Shown in pieces: positions 51,123-59,448 of a DNA stretch of 64,000 nt. This DNA is from CBDCFV01 sp965216425 (GTDB lineage: Bacteria > Chloroflexota > Dehalococcoidia > Lucifugimonadales > UBA3495): positions 1 through 64,000 of the forward strand of contig CBDCFV010000003.1 of NCBI GenBank assembly GCA_965216425.1. Reading direction: 5' to 3'. A model generated the notes under the pieces. It worked only from the letters and a program-made list of their open reading frames with translations. It did not search any database and was not told the origin of the DNA. The position numbers and the translations under genes are program-made. Position 1 is the stretch's first letter, and each line of letters starts with the position of its first letter.

Positions 51123-51281
51123 ACCACCCCAACCGATCACCGGCCGGGAAAACTACTGCCACTTGCCTCTTCCCAACTCGGAAAACAACACCCTACTATA
51201 GTACCTGTGCCGCACAACTCCCCGCCGTCCCTGCAACTTGGCAGGGCCTTTTCATTTTCCCGATTGGGGTAAACGGGTCCC

Positions 51282-51378
51282 GTCTTTCCCGCGAAAGCAG
51301 GAACCTACATGACCGTGGCCTATGGCAATCTTCTCGTGGCAGGACCACATGGATTCCCGCCTGCGCGGGAAAGACGAG
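51282..51378. repeat. Pair of inverted REP-like sequences
   Basis: GTCTTTCCCGCGAAAGCAGG near 51286 is repeated in inverted orientation as CCTGCGCGGGAAAGAC near 51360-51376, enclosing about 50 bp. Both are variants of the GTCATTCCCGCGCAGGCGGG core found inside the MITE copies and, inverted, at 58615. Confidence 0.5.
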
Positions 51379-51555
51379 AGAATGAAAAGGCCCTGACAAC
51401 TTGGACGGGTGTGACCAAAACCGGTTAGTCAAATGGGAGTGCGGGCGGGACGCCCGCACCAAGTAGGGACGACTTTGTCCGTGCCCTGGGGCCAGGTCAA
51501 GGCCGTGATGTAGGGGCGACCCTTGTGGTTGCCCTGGCGCGTGGACTCGACGCCA

Positions 51556-51598
51556 AATCCTGCTAATCCTTTAACCCTGAAAATCCTGCTTCAGACAA
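51556..51598. repeat. TCCTG-rich short repeat, copy 3
   Basis: AATCCTGCTAATCCTTTAAC continuing to AATCCTGCTTCAGACAA. Third copy of the family also at 44788 and 51088. Confidence 0.6.
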
Positions 51599-51705
51599 CA
51601 CACGCGCCGCTCCTTCATACTTTCTCCAAACTCCTCGATTATCATCGTACTCAGTCCCGCGGGAGGACTCAGGACATCAGGATTGGATGACAGGAGGTGT
51701 TGATT

Positions 51706-52224
51706 TTGAGCAGGCGTAAAATTACCTTGTTGGTGCTGGCGGTTGTTATGGCCATAGGGCTGACCGGGGGCATCGTGTGGGCGCAAACCGACGGGAACGG
51801 CGGAACGCCCACCCCCACCCCTACTACTACGCCGACAGCCGACACGACGACCGGGAAGAGTTTCGTTGCCCGGGTGGCGGACGTTCTTGAGCTGGAGGAG
51901 TCCACAGTACAGGACGCCTTTACCCAAGCCAAGCGCCAGCAGATTGACGAGGCCTACAAAGGCCGGCTGGACAAGATGGTTGAGCGGGGGCGGATGACCG
52001 AGGATGAGGCCAACGATCAGTTCGATTGGTTCCAGGAAAGGCCTGCCAGTGCGGTAGAGCGGTCCAGGCATGGCAGGAGTGACGGAAAGGGCTTTCATCG
52101 CAGGGGGTCCAAGAACGGCGAGATCCGTTGGGGCCACCGCGGGGGCCGAGGTGGATGGCGAGACCGGGGCGGCTCGCAAACGTCGCCCATGGACCCCTCA
52201 CCGACCGAACAACCGTCTTCCTGA
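51706..52224 (+). CDS. Secreted small basic protein of unknown function
   Basis: About 172 residues. The start at TTG 51706 (MSRRKITLL) is placed 8 nt after GGAGG; a GTG at 51697 overlaps that site. The N-terminus is a signal peptide ending near IVWAQT, followed by a Thr/Pro linker, a helical region (FVARVADVLELEESTVQDAFTQAKRQ, TEDEANDQFDWFQERP) resembling DUF2680-like extracellular proteins, and a Gly/Arg/His-rich tail. It lies 103 bp before a two-component system in the same direction and may be its target or ligand sensor. Confidence 0.65.
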   Translation: MSRRKITLLVLAVVMAIGLTGGIVWAQTDGNGGTPTPTPTTTPTADTTTGKSFVARVADVLELEESTVQDAFTQAKRQQIDEAYKGRLDKMVERGRMTEDEANDQFDWFQERPASAVERSRHGRSDGKGFHRRGSKNGEIRWGHRGGRGGWRDRGGSQTSPMDPSPTEQPSS

Positions 52225-52327
52225 CCTTCCGGGATACCAAAATCGCCCGGCGTTCGGCGGTTACTGAGCGCCGGGCGGGCTTAGCGCAACACCGGTAAAA
52301 CAGGACCCAGATCGAGGGAGTTTAAGC

Positions 52328-53017
52328 GTGGTCAGCACTGTTCTGATAGTTGAAGACGACCCGCACACGGTGGAGGTAGTCCGTCTGTACCTGCGGCGCG
52401 ACGGGCATACGGTGTTGACCGCTTCCAACGGCAAAGACGGCCTTCGAATGGCGCAGGAGTCGGCCCCCGACTTGGTGGTACTCGACCTGATGCTGCCGGA
52501 AATGGGCGGGTTGGAGGTATGCCGGGAACTGAGGAAGGAGTCGGACGTTCCAATAGTTATGCTCACCGCCCGGGTCGAGGAGGAAGACCGCGTCGCCGGG
52601 TTCGAGCTTGGGGCCGACGACTACGTAACCAAGCCCTTCAGCCCCCGGGAGTTGGCCGCCCGGATACGGGCGGTCCTCCGGCGGACTGCCCAGGACCGGG
52701 AGGACGATTCTCCCGCCGGGTTGACCTACCGGGAAATCACCCTCGACACGCAGCGGCGCATTGCCTCCGTCGGGCAAACGTCATTGAATCTCACGCCCAC
52801 CGAGTACCGCCTGCTGGCAATGTTCCTCCGAGAGCCGGGCAGGACCTTTACCAGGGACGAAATCATAAACCGCGTCTTCGGCTACGACTTTGACGGGTTC
52901 GACCGGACGGTGGACTCTCACGTATCCGGCTTGCGCCGCAAGCTGGATGCCGCTGCCAAGGACCGGCGTTACATCCAGACCGTGTATGGAGTGGGTTACA
53001 GGCTAAACGATGTTTAG
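52328..53017 (+). CDS. OmpR/PhoB-family response regulator
   Basis: 229 residues. The receiver domain has LIVEDDPHTVEVV, phosphoacceptor Asp53 in VVLDLMLPEMGG, MLTAR and VTKPFSPREL. The C-terminal winged helix shows LTPTEYRLLAMFLREPGRTF, RTVDSHVSGLRRKL and VYGVGYRL. It starts at GTG 52328 with GGGAG about 8 nt upstream and overlaps the kinase gene by 8 bp, a standard coupled pair. Confidence 0.92.
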   Translation: MVSTVLIVEDDPHTVEVVRLYLRRDGHTVLTASNGKDGLRMAQESAPDLVVLDLMLPEMGGLEVCRELRKESDVPIVMLTARVEEEDRVAGFELGADDYVTKPFSPRELAARIRAVLRRTAQDREDDSPAGLTYREITLDTQRRIASVGQTSLNLTPTEYRLLAMFLREPGRTFTRDEIINRVFGYDFDGFDRTVDSHVSGLRRKLDAAAKDRRYIQTVYGVGYRLNDV

Positions 53018-54383
53018 ATGGGTGTTCAGCCTACGGTTTCGCTTGATACTTGGCTTCTCCCTGATACTGGCGTTGGCCTTGGGCGGCGTCAGTTTCTACA
53101 TTGCAAACGCCGCCGAGGGGCAAGCGGAGAGGTTCGACCATCGACGGGAGCAGGCCCAGCAACGGCGCATCGGCCGCTTGATTGCCCGGGGATACGGCGA
53201 TGACGGGGAGTGGCGGGAACTCCAGCCCATCCTGGAGAGGACGGGGCCGGCGTTCGGACGGCGCATAGTGGTGCGGGACCTGGAGGGTAACGTGGTGGGG
53301 GACTCCCATAGCCGGCGGCGCCCCTTCGAAAGGCGTCGCCATATAGACCGGTCTGATACCCCGTTGGTGTTGGAGGACCGGCAGGTCGGGGCCATGGAGA
53401 TCACCCCGGCTGCTTCCGCCGCCTCCATTCCGGACCCTCCGGTCTCCCGTTTGGTCTCCACGTTAAACACCTACTTGCTGTGGACCGGCATCGCCGCCGG
53501 CATCGGCGGGGTCTTGCTGATGTCTCTGCTCTCCCGGCAGCTTCTGGCCCCGCTTCAAGCGTTGGGAGCCGCTGCGACCCGGCTGGGCCGGGGAGACCTG
53601 ACGCAGAGGGCGCCCGCGTCGGGCCCCAAGGAGATCAGGGAGTTGGCGGACTCCTTCAACCTGATGGCTGAGAGTCTGCAGGAAGCCGAACAACACCGTA
53701 GGAACCTTGTCGCCGACGTTGCCCACGAGTTGAGGACGCCTTTGTTCAATGTCCAAGGGTACTTGGAGGCGATAAAGGACGGCCTGCTGGAGCCTGACGA
53801 AGCTACCATAGACACGATTCACCGGCAGGTATTGCACTTGGGCACACTGGTGGAGGACTTGAGGCTGCTGGCCCAGGCCGAGGGCGGCGTCCTACATTTG
53901 GACCTCCAACCCGACCCCCTGGACGTTGTTGCCCGCCGGGCCGTGGAGGGATGCCGGGTTAGGGCCGAGGCCAAAGGCCTGACGTTGATTTACGTTGCCG
54001 GAGAAGGGCTGCCTCCGGTAGCAATCGACCGCTCCCGCATTGCACAGGTCATTGGGAATTTGCTCGAAAACGCCATCCAGCATACGGAAACTGGCGGCAC
54101 TATAACCGTCCGCACGCACGCCAATGGGCCGAACAGGGTGACCCTCAGCGTGGAAGATGATGGGGAAGGTATCCTACCCGAAGCACTGCCCTTGGTGTTC
54201 GAGCGATTCTATCGTGTCGACCCTTCCCGCGCCCGGACAACGGGTGGGGTTGGCTTGGGCCTGACCATCGCCAAGCAATTGGTCGAGGCCCACGGCGGCT
54301 CCATTACCGCAGAGAGCGCCCATGGCCGCGGGGCCACTGTCTCGTTTACGTTGCCGACGGTAGAGGAAGACCTTTCCGTTTAA
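53010..54383 (+). CDS. Sensor histidine kinase (BaeS/PhoR-like)
   Basis: 457 residues. Two membrane helices (about 10-28 and 152-172) bracket a short extracytoplasmic domain of about 120 residues that is rich in Arg. HAMP follows (RQLLAPLQALGAAATRLGRG), then HisKA with His239 in VADVAHELRTPLFNVQGYLE, the HATPase N box QVIGNLLENAIQHT, G1 VEDDGEGI, and GGVGLGLTIAKQLVEAHGG. The cognate regulator is encoded immediately upstream. The Arg-rich sensor loop might read acidic ligands or polyphosphate, which is speculation. Confidence 0.92.
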   Translation: MFRWVFSLRFRLILGFSLILALALGGVSFYIANAAEGQAERFDHRREQAQQRRIGRLIARGYGDDGEWRELQPILERTGPAFGRRIVVRDLEGNVVGDSHSRRRPFERRRHIDRSDTPLVLEDRQVGAMEITPAASAASIPDPPVSRLVSTLNTYLLWTGIAAGIGGVLLMSLLSRQLLAPLQALGAAATRLGRGDLTQRAPASGPKEIRELADSFNLMAESLQEAEQHRRNLVADVAHELRTPLFNVQGYLEAIKDGLLEPDEATIDTIHRQVLHLGTLVEDLRLLAQAEGGVLHLDLQPDPLDVVARRAVEGCRVRAEAKGLTLIYVAGEGLPPVAIDRSRIAQVIGNLLENAIQHTETGGTITVRTHANGPNRVTLSVEDDGEGILPEALPLVFERFYRVDPSRARTTGGVGLGLTIAKQLVEAHGGSITAESAHGRGATVSFTLPTVEEDLSV

Positions 54384-54458
54384 TGTTCCGGCTCGCAGCT
54401 ATGGAACCGCCTCCAGCCCAATGCTATGCTCCAAGCAGCAACTTGAGGAGAGGCATTT

Positions 54459-54674
54459 ATGAGCGGGGCGGCAAGGGTTACGGCCCACGTATTATTGTTC
54501 GTGTTGGCGATCGCAGTCTTTTACATTGGGCTGGGTATAGGACTTCAGGACAACCCCACCATCGGCAGCGTCCTCTGGTTCGCTGCGGCGGCCATAGCGG
54601 GGTTGAACCTGATATGGATACTCCGATGGCGGCGGAAACCGCGGTCATCGCAACCGGGACCACCCGTGAGCTAG
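54459..54674 (+). CDS. Small two-helix membrane protein
   Basis: 71 residues with two hydrophobic segments (VTAHVLLFVLAIAVFYIGLGIGL and SVLWFAAAAIAGLNLIWIL) and a basic tail RWRRKPR. GAGGAGAGG lies 7-15 nt before the ATG. It follows the kinase by 75 bp and may belong to that operon. Its end overlaps the convergent mcrC gene by 4 bp. No family was recognised. Confidence 0.6.
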   Translation: MSGAARVTAHVLLFVLAIAVFYIGLGIGLQDNPTIGSVLWFAAAAIAGLNLIWILRWRRKPRSSQPGPPVS

Positions 54675-55882
54675 ACCGGGGCCAACACCTTCCGGCAGTA
54701 GTGCTGCTTGACCCAGTCGGCCAAGCGGGCGACTTGCTTGAGAATGTCATCGGGCTGGCCCTCCAAGTCGATGGATGCCACCTCGATAGTCTTGCCTGCG
54801 TGCCTGATTCTGTAGCGGCGCGGCTCCGTTGGCTCCAACTCGCCAGCGGCGTAAATGAGGAGGCCGGACGGTAAATCGGCGGCCAAGCAGTAGGCAAGCA
54901 TTTGGTAGATGTCGGCGTTGGGGGAATTTTCCGATTTGATGCGCTTGTACTTGGCGTCGCCCACGAACCGGTAGCGTCTTCCACTCCACCAGGATAGGTC
55001 CGGTTCCAATCTGATGGTGTTGGCCTCGTCCAAATGCAGACGCCCGCGCCGCCACTCGCGTTCCGAGAGTCTCAACTCTTCCCTCAGCGCGACGACCAGG
55101 AATTGCTCGAACACCCGGTTCATGTCAAGCATGAAGGAAGCGCCCGTAGTTTCGCCGTGGAGAAGTTCCAGGCTGGAGTTTTCGATAATCAGCCGGGCCA
55201 GTTCCACCGCGGGGCGGTAGTGGCTGTTGAGGCGGGTGTACTGGACGTCCGGAACGCCGCGGCGGTATGTACCAAGCTCGACGGTGTTGAAGACGGGGCG
55301 CAGGGCATGGACGTCGCGGCGGGCCTGTTGTGACCTGACGGGCAGGTGGGCCAGCCGGTGGAGGGCGGTCTTGAGCAGCCGGTTCTCCTCGATATCCTCG
55401 GTGAACTCGTCGAAGGCCACCTCCAAGGGCAGCGGGACGCCGAAACGGCGGTTTATCTGGTCGTTGAACCGGATACGGCCCCGGACGGTATGGAGGGCTT
55501 CTTCTTCATGCCGGTACCCCTGCAACAGACCGCGGCGCACGGCTTGGCGGGTGTGATGCACGAAAGCCGGGATGATGCTCTCCAATACATCCGCGTCCGG
55601 GGACAGGTCGAAGGGATACTTACGCCAGTCCTTGGGGTCAATGGCATAGGCCACCAGGAACATCACGCGATCTATGCGAATCTTGGGGCGCACGATGACA
55701 GACAGGTCGCCGACGCGCACCGTGCCGATGTAGGACGACGGCCGGAGCACCCACGTCGTTCCTTCATCGGTTGGGGGCGTTACGTCAATGTGGGCGTGGG
55801 CCAGGACCTTCCGCTGCTCCAAATCCAGTGGCACATTGACGGGCCGAGGTTCGTATTCAACAAGTGTTAGCGGTGTCATCAT
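54671..55882 (-). CDS. mcrC: McrC-like subunit of a McrBC-type restriction system
   Basis: About 403 residues of the McrBC C-subunit family: VRVGDLSVIVRPKIRIDRVMFLVAYA near the N-terminus, VRGRIRFNDQINRRFGVPLP in the middle, and the nuclease region RLEPDLSWWSGRRYRFVGDAKYKRIKSE with D...DAKYK as the PD-(D/E)xK core. The start at 55882 or 55879 overlaps the mcrB stop by about 20 bp; the frame extends to 55924. McrC supplies nuclease activity to the McrB GTPase ring and cuts DNA carrying modified cytosine. Confidence 0.88.
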   Translation of the reverse strand: MMTPLTLVEYEPRPVNVPLDLEQRKVLAHAHIDVTPPTDEGTTWVLRPSSYIGTVRVGDLSVIVRPKIRIDRVMFLVAYAIDPKDWRKYPFDLSPDADVLESIIPAFVHHTRQAVRRGLLQGYRHEEEALHTVRGRIRFNDQINRRFGVPLPLEVAFDEFTEDIEENRLLKTALHRLAHLPVRSQQARRDVHALRPVFNTVELGTYRRGVPDVQYTRLNSHYRPAVELARLIIENSSLELLHGETTGASFMLDMNRVFEQFLVVALREELRLSEREWRRGRLHLDEANTIRLEPDLSWWSGRRYRFVGDAKYKRIKSENSPNADIYQMLAYCLAADLPSGLLIYAAGELEPTEPRRYRIRHAGKTIEVASIDLEGQPDDILKQVARLADWVKQHYCRKVLAPV

Positions 55883-57962
55883 CGGCCTGCGCCGTGTCGG
55901 TCTCGCTGGTTGACGCGCCGCCATTGAGTTCCGAGCCGTTTAGTTCCCGCTTCAGCCGGTCAAATCGGAACTCGGCGAGTTTGTCCGCATCCCCGAAGAA
56001 CTGTTCTTCAATATAGGGAATTACCGCCCGGTCCCAGATGCGGCGCCCGCGGATTTCGTCCAGCGTTTGACCGCGACGCATGAAGTAGCTGGGACCGATG
56101 CCCATGTCCCGTTCCAGCTTGCCGTTCGCGGCGTCTACCAAGTTGGCGGCCAGAGTATCCTGGCCTTCTCGCTCCAGCCATCGGTGCAACAGGCCCTTTA
56201 CAGGAGGTTCATCGGGGAAGAAGGGCGCGAAGTAGAACCGTCGCCGTAGAGCCGCGTCCATCAGCGCAATGGAACGGTCGGCTGTGTTCATGGTGCAGAT
56301 AAACCACAGGTTGGAAGGCAGGCTGAACCCCGCACCGTCGCCACCGTACTGGAGCCTCACTTCCTCATCCCGGTACTCCAGCAGGAAGTACAACTCCCCG
56401 AACACCTTGGCAACGTTGCCGCGGTTGAGTTCGTCGATGATCAGGATGAAGGTAGCGTCCGGGTCGTTCCTTGCTTTGTCGGCGATGCGCCGGAGCGGGC
56501 CTTGGACCAGCTTAAAGGCGGGCTGCCCAGTGTCCGTCAGGACCGGCCGGTAGCCCTCGACGAAATCCTCATAGGAATAGGAAGGGTGAAACTGGACGAT
56601 TTCAAAATCGCCGCCGTTAAGCTTGCACTGCCGGGCGATTTCGCGAGCGACGTAGGTCTTGCCGGTGCCCGGAGGCCCGTAGAAGATGACCTGGCGTTTT
56701 TCCTGAAGGTCTTCGATGATTTCCTGCAGGTAGTTGGGTTCCCAGAGGAGATCTTCGGCGAGGGTGTCTATGTTGGATTGGGCCCAGGGGTCGGTGGATG
56801 GAGGAGTGGGTTCGGGTTTGGTAGGCGGTAGCCTAAGGTTGTTTCCTTGCCTGTAAGATTCGAAGGCTTCACTGACGTATTCGGGTAAGTCTTCTGGTGT
56901 CCTGGTCGTGATGTACCACACTAGGGATTGAGCGTCGAGCCGGTCACGAATATTTAGGTCACGCGCCGATGCTTGTGTCACGAATTCATCGAAGAAGTCC
57001 AATGCGTGGCTATATCGCTCCCAAGCGTCCGTACTGTCGCACGGCGGATGTCCGGTCAATTTACAGGCGTTCTGGATAGGTGTCGGCCGGTATATCGGGT
57101 AGTCCGTCGGGCTATCGGCCATCAAGAGGAACGATGCCATAACTCCCGGTGTTCCAAACGGGCCGAGTTCCTGAAAACTCCGCACACGATCTTCCATGGA
57201 GGCTGGAGCGTCCATGCCCCAAATTCGGCGTAATGCTTCCTCAATCCGTGATGACTCCAAGTCCAAGAACGGTTGGTGAATACGCCAACCGGTCAAGTTG
57301 CTGCTTATGAAAGATTCTTTAAGGAGGTCTTCCCAGCCGGAGGCCCCATCCTTGATAGCTTCCTTTACGGCAGCCAGTTTGTTTCCTGTCTCCAGTTTGT
57401 AGTCCCGTTCTTCTTCATCGAATTCCGGCCTCTCGTAAAACCACTTGGCCCAAGTTATGAAGGCATCCCATTCTGAATTGGATTCAACTTCCCCCAAGAG
57501 AGACGCTAGCTCCCCGGTATGCTGATTAATGTTGAAAACGGTCAAATTGGCTGTCACAGATCTTTGGAACGAAGCCGACAACTTCGACCGAGGAAACCAA
57601 CCTAGCCAATTTACTCTCCTGTTTCCCAGATACTCTTGTGACGGCCAACGGGGCGAGTGTTCATAGCCGCCTTGGCAGCGTCCTATCAAGACGTCGGAGG
57701 TCCCCTTCGGTGGTGTAAGTATCAGGTCGCCTTCCGAGATTTGATTGACGAAGCGATTGATGCTTCCAGCCCAGCTACTCAGGGATCTTTCGCTGGCTCC
57801 TTGATGGGTGGCCCGAAGCTTGTCCTTTATCTCCTCTTGCGTTTTCCCTGAGATGTTTTCCTCTATTGCGGGCCATCCTATCCCCGCAACCGAGTTAGCT
57901 TCGAACAGTGCCGAGGTATCCGGTCCTCCACTTGGATTGGAGCGTACTACCCAAGCCGCCAT
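55857..57962 (-). CDS. mcrB: McrB-like AAA+ GTPase of a McrBC-type restriction system
   Basis: 701 residues. The N-terminal 160 residues (WVVRSNPSGGPDTSALFEAN, ISEGDLILTPPKGTSDVLIG) look like an EVE/PUA-type or restriction-system sensor domain for modified bases. A middle region without recognised motifs precedes the AAA+ core: Walker A YGPPGTGKTYVAREIAR (about 426-442), Walker B FILIIDELNRGNVAKVFGEL and the McrB signature ICTMNTADRSIALMDAALRRRF. Canonical McrB uses GTP. The product forms a complex with the downstream McrC. The sensor domain suggests recognition of modified phage DNA. Confidence 0.88.
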   Translation of the reverse strand: MAAWVVRSNPSGGPDTSALFEANSVAGIGWPAIEENISGKTQEEIKDKLRATHQGASERSLSSWAGSINRFVNQISEGDLILTPPKGTSDVLIGRCQGGYEHSPRWPSQEYLGNRRVNWLGWFPRSKLSASFQRSVTANLTVFNINQHTGELASLLGEVESNSEWDAFITWAKWFYERPEFDEEERDYKLETGNKLAAVKEAIKDGASGWEDLLKESFISSNLTGWRIHQPFLDLESSRIEEALRRIWGMDAPASMEDRVRSFQELGPFGTPGVMASFLLMADSPTDYPIYRPTPIQNACKLTGHPPCDSTDAWERYSHALDFFDEFVTQASARDLNIRDRLDAQSLVWYITTRTPEDLPEYVSEAFESYRQGNNLRLPPTKPEPTPPSTDPWAQSNIDTLAEDLLWEPNYLQEIIEDLQEKRQVIFYGPPGTGKTYVAREIARQCKLNGGDFEIVQFHPSYSYEDFVEGYRPVLTDTGQPAFKLVQGPLRRIADKARNDPDATFILIIDELNRGNVAKVFGELYFLLEYRDEEVRLQYGGDGAGFSLPSNLWFICTMNTADRSIALMDAALRRRFYFAPFFPDEPPVKGLLHRWLEREGQDTLAANLVDAANGKLERDMGIGPSYFMRRGQTLDEIRGRRIWDRAVIPYIEEQFFGDADKLAEFRFDRLKRELNGSELNGGASTSETDTAQADDDTANTC

Positions 57963-58115
57963 TGTTGCCCCCCCGCGTTTAGACCTGTCTGGGATTATAC
58001 ATGCTTACTCGACCAATCATTGCAGGGATGTTCCAGGGTAGGTGTAGTCGGGGTAGGTAACCCCGCCACTGCAGATTGATTTCAATCAGCCACCTTGCGG
58101 CGGGGTGTAGCTCAC

Positions 58116-58511
58116 CTACCAGTTTATGCCGAACTGGTCAGTGAGGGAGCCGAAGTAGTCGCCCCAAAACATGTCCTGGATGGGCATGGTTACTTGGCCA
58201 CCTTGGGAAAGCTTGGCGAACTTGTCGTCGGAGTCGTTCCTGGTCTCGGCGGAGAAGGATATGGAGAAGTTGCTCCCGGTGACGGGAGGCGGGCCGAAGG
58301 TGGAGCAACTGTCGCTACCCATCAGCACGCTTGACCCTATGGGCAGTGACACATGCATGATGCGGTCCTGCTCCGCTTCGGCCACGCCTATGTCCGGCGG
58401 CCCTTCACGGAAGGTGATGATGGTGTCAAATTCGCCGCCGAATACCGAGCGGTAGAATTCGAAAACCTGGCGGCAGTTATCGTTGAAGGTCAGGTACGTG
58501 TTGAGGCTCAT
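58116..58511 (-). CDS. VOC-family protein, PhnB-like
   Basis: 131 residues beginning with SLNTYLTFNDNCRQVFEFYRSVFGGEF, then IMHVSLPIGSSVLMGSD and the C-terminal MPIQDMFWGDYFGSLTDQFGINW. This is the PhnB/3-demethylubiquinone-methyltransferase-like branch of the vicinal-oxygen-chelate superfamily. The metal ligands are not complete enough to assign a reaction. It is monocistronic. Confidence 0.82.
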   Translation of the reverse strand: MSLNTYLTFNDNCRQVFEFYRSVFGGEFDTIITFREGPPDIGVAEAEQDRIMHVSLPIGSSVLMGSDSCSTFGPPPVTGSNFSISFSAETRNDSDDKFAKLSQGGQVTMPIQDMFWGDYFGSLTDQFGINW

Positions 58512-58614
58512 GGGTGTCTCCGATAAAGATAGAGTATTGGGCGAAAGCGAGGGAAATTTCTGTCGGGCAACCGGGCGCCAAATCTGACCACGTTCCGTAG
58601 GAAAATCCGCCTCT

Positions 58615-58643
58615 GGATTCCCGCCTTCGCGGGAATGACAAGG
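58615..58643. repeat. REP-like hairpin, isolated copy
   Basis: GGATTCCCGCCTTCGCGGGA followed by ATGACAAGG. It is the inverted form of the GTCATTCCCGCGCAGGCGGG core present in the MITE copies, here without MITE ends. Confidence 0.5.
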
Positions 58644-58755
58644 GCGAAGGCGTCAAATGTGGTTGCCTTGGTCCGGTCCGCCGAGGTAGCCGGGATGTGT
58701 GACGGTTAGGGTACAATATTTGTATAAACCCTTCCTTCCCGCGAGGACGACCCGC

Positions 58756-59388
58756 TTGACCTTCTTTGCGGAATCGGAAATTCTTGAATGGCTCATCAGG
58801 AACGGATACTTGGTGATGTTCCTGATCATGTTGATAGAAGGGCCGGCGGTGACCTCCATTGGCGCCCTTGGCGCGGCGTTGGGCCACTTCAACGTATTCA
58901 GCGTCTTCGTACTTTCCTTTTTCGCCAACTTCCTTCCCGATGTCCTGTACTACTACATGGGTCATTGGGGCGGGCAATGGGTGTTGGACAAGTTCGGGAC
59001 CCGCATCGGAGTCCCTGTCGAACGCCGGGAGAGGGCCGCAGAACTCATTACCAATCACATGGGAAAGTGGCTCCTGTTCATCAAGACTATTCCTTTCATA
59101 AGCCCTCCGGGGTTGGCGGTGATGGGGGCGTTGGGCGTCTCGGTCAAGCGCTTTATATGGTGGGACGTGGCAATAGTCGCCCTGACCTCATTGTTCTTCA
59201 CGGCCTTGGGATACTATTCCGGCCAAGGTTACGGTTTCCTCCAACGCGCGTTTGGGTACGGGGCTTTATGGTTGGCCGGGTTCTTCGTGGTTTTCCTGTT
59301 GGTGACCTATATTTACAACCGGATCGCCCAACGGTTCACTCAACGGATACGGCAATACGCCGACGAGGAGAGCCAGGTGCAACGATAA
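58756..59388 (+). CDS. DedA-family membrane protein
   Basis: About 210 residues. The start at TTG 58756 (TFFAESEILEWLIRNGYLVM) follows GCGAGGACG; a longer frame to 58699 exists. It shows the DedA/SNARE-associated pattern: VMFLIMLIEGPAVTSIGALG, FFANFLPDVLYYYMGHWGG, then MGKWLLFIKTIPFISPPGLAVMGALGVS with the Arg/Lys-Pro segment, and two C-terminal helices. Family members act in membrane-lipid scrambling and proton-coupled homeostasis. It precedes a lipid-type glycosyltransferase by 60 bp, probably in one operon. Confidence 0.8.
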   Translation: MTFFAESEILEWLIRNGYLVMFLIMLIEGPAVTSIGALGAALGHFNVFSVFVLSFFANFLPDVLYYYMGHWGGQWVLDKFGTRIGVPVERRERAAELITNHMGKWLLFIKTIPFISPPGLAVMGALGVSVKRFIWWDVAIVALTSLFFTALGYYSGQGYGFLQRAFGYGALWLAGFFVVFLLVTYIYNRIAQRFTQRIRQYADEESQVQR

Positions 59389-59448
59389 TATTTGTCACGG
59401 GTGACTCCAAACGGCCGGTTCCGGCCTGACGGGAAGGGGGTAAGAACA

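Larger units (their letters stand above)
50862..51690. other. Gene-free stretch with dispersed repeats
   Basis: About 830 bp without a convincing gene. It holds two TCCTG-type repeats (51088-51122, 51556-51598) and an inverted pair of REP-like hairpins (51282-51378). A minus-strand frame of 88 residues (51196-51462) is translated repeat and is not called. Confidence 0.5.

Noticed and set aside
51196..51462. 88-residue minus-strand frame
   Set aside because: It is largely a translation of the REP-like repeats and has no start signal.
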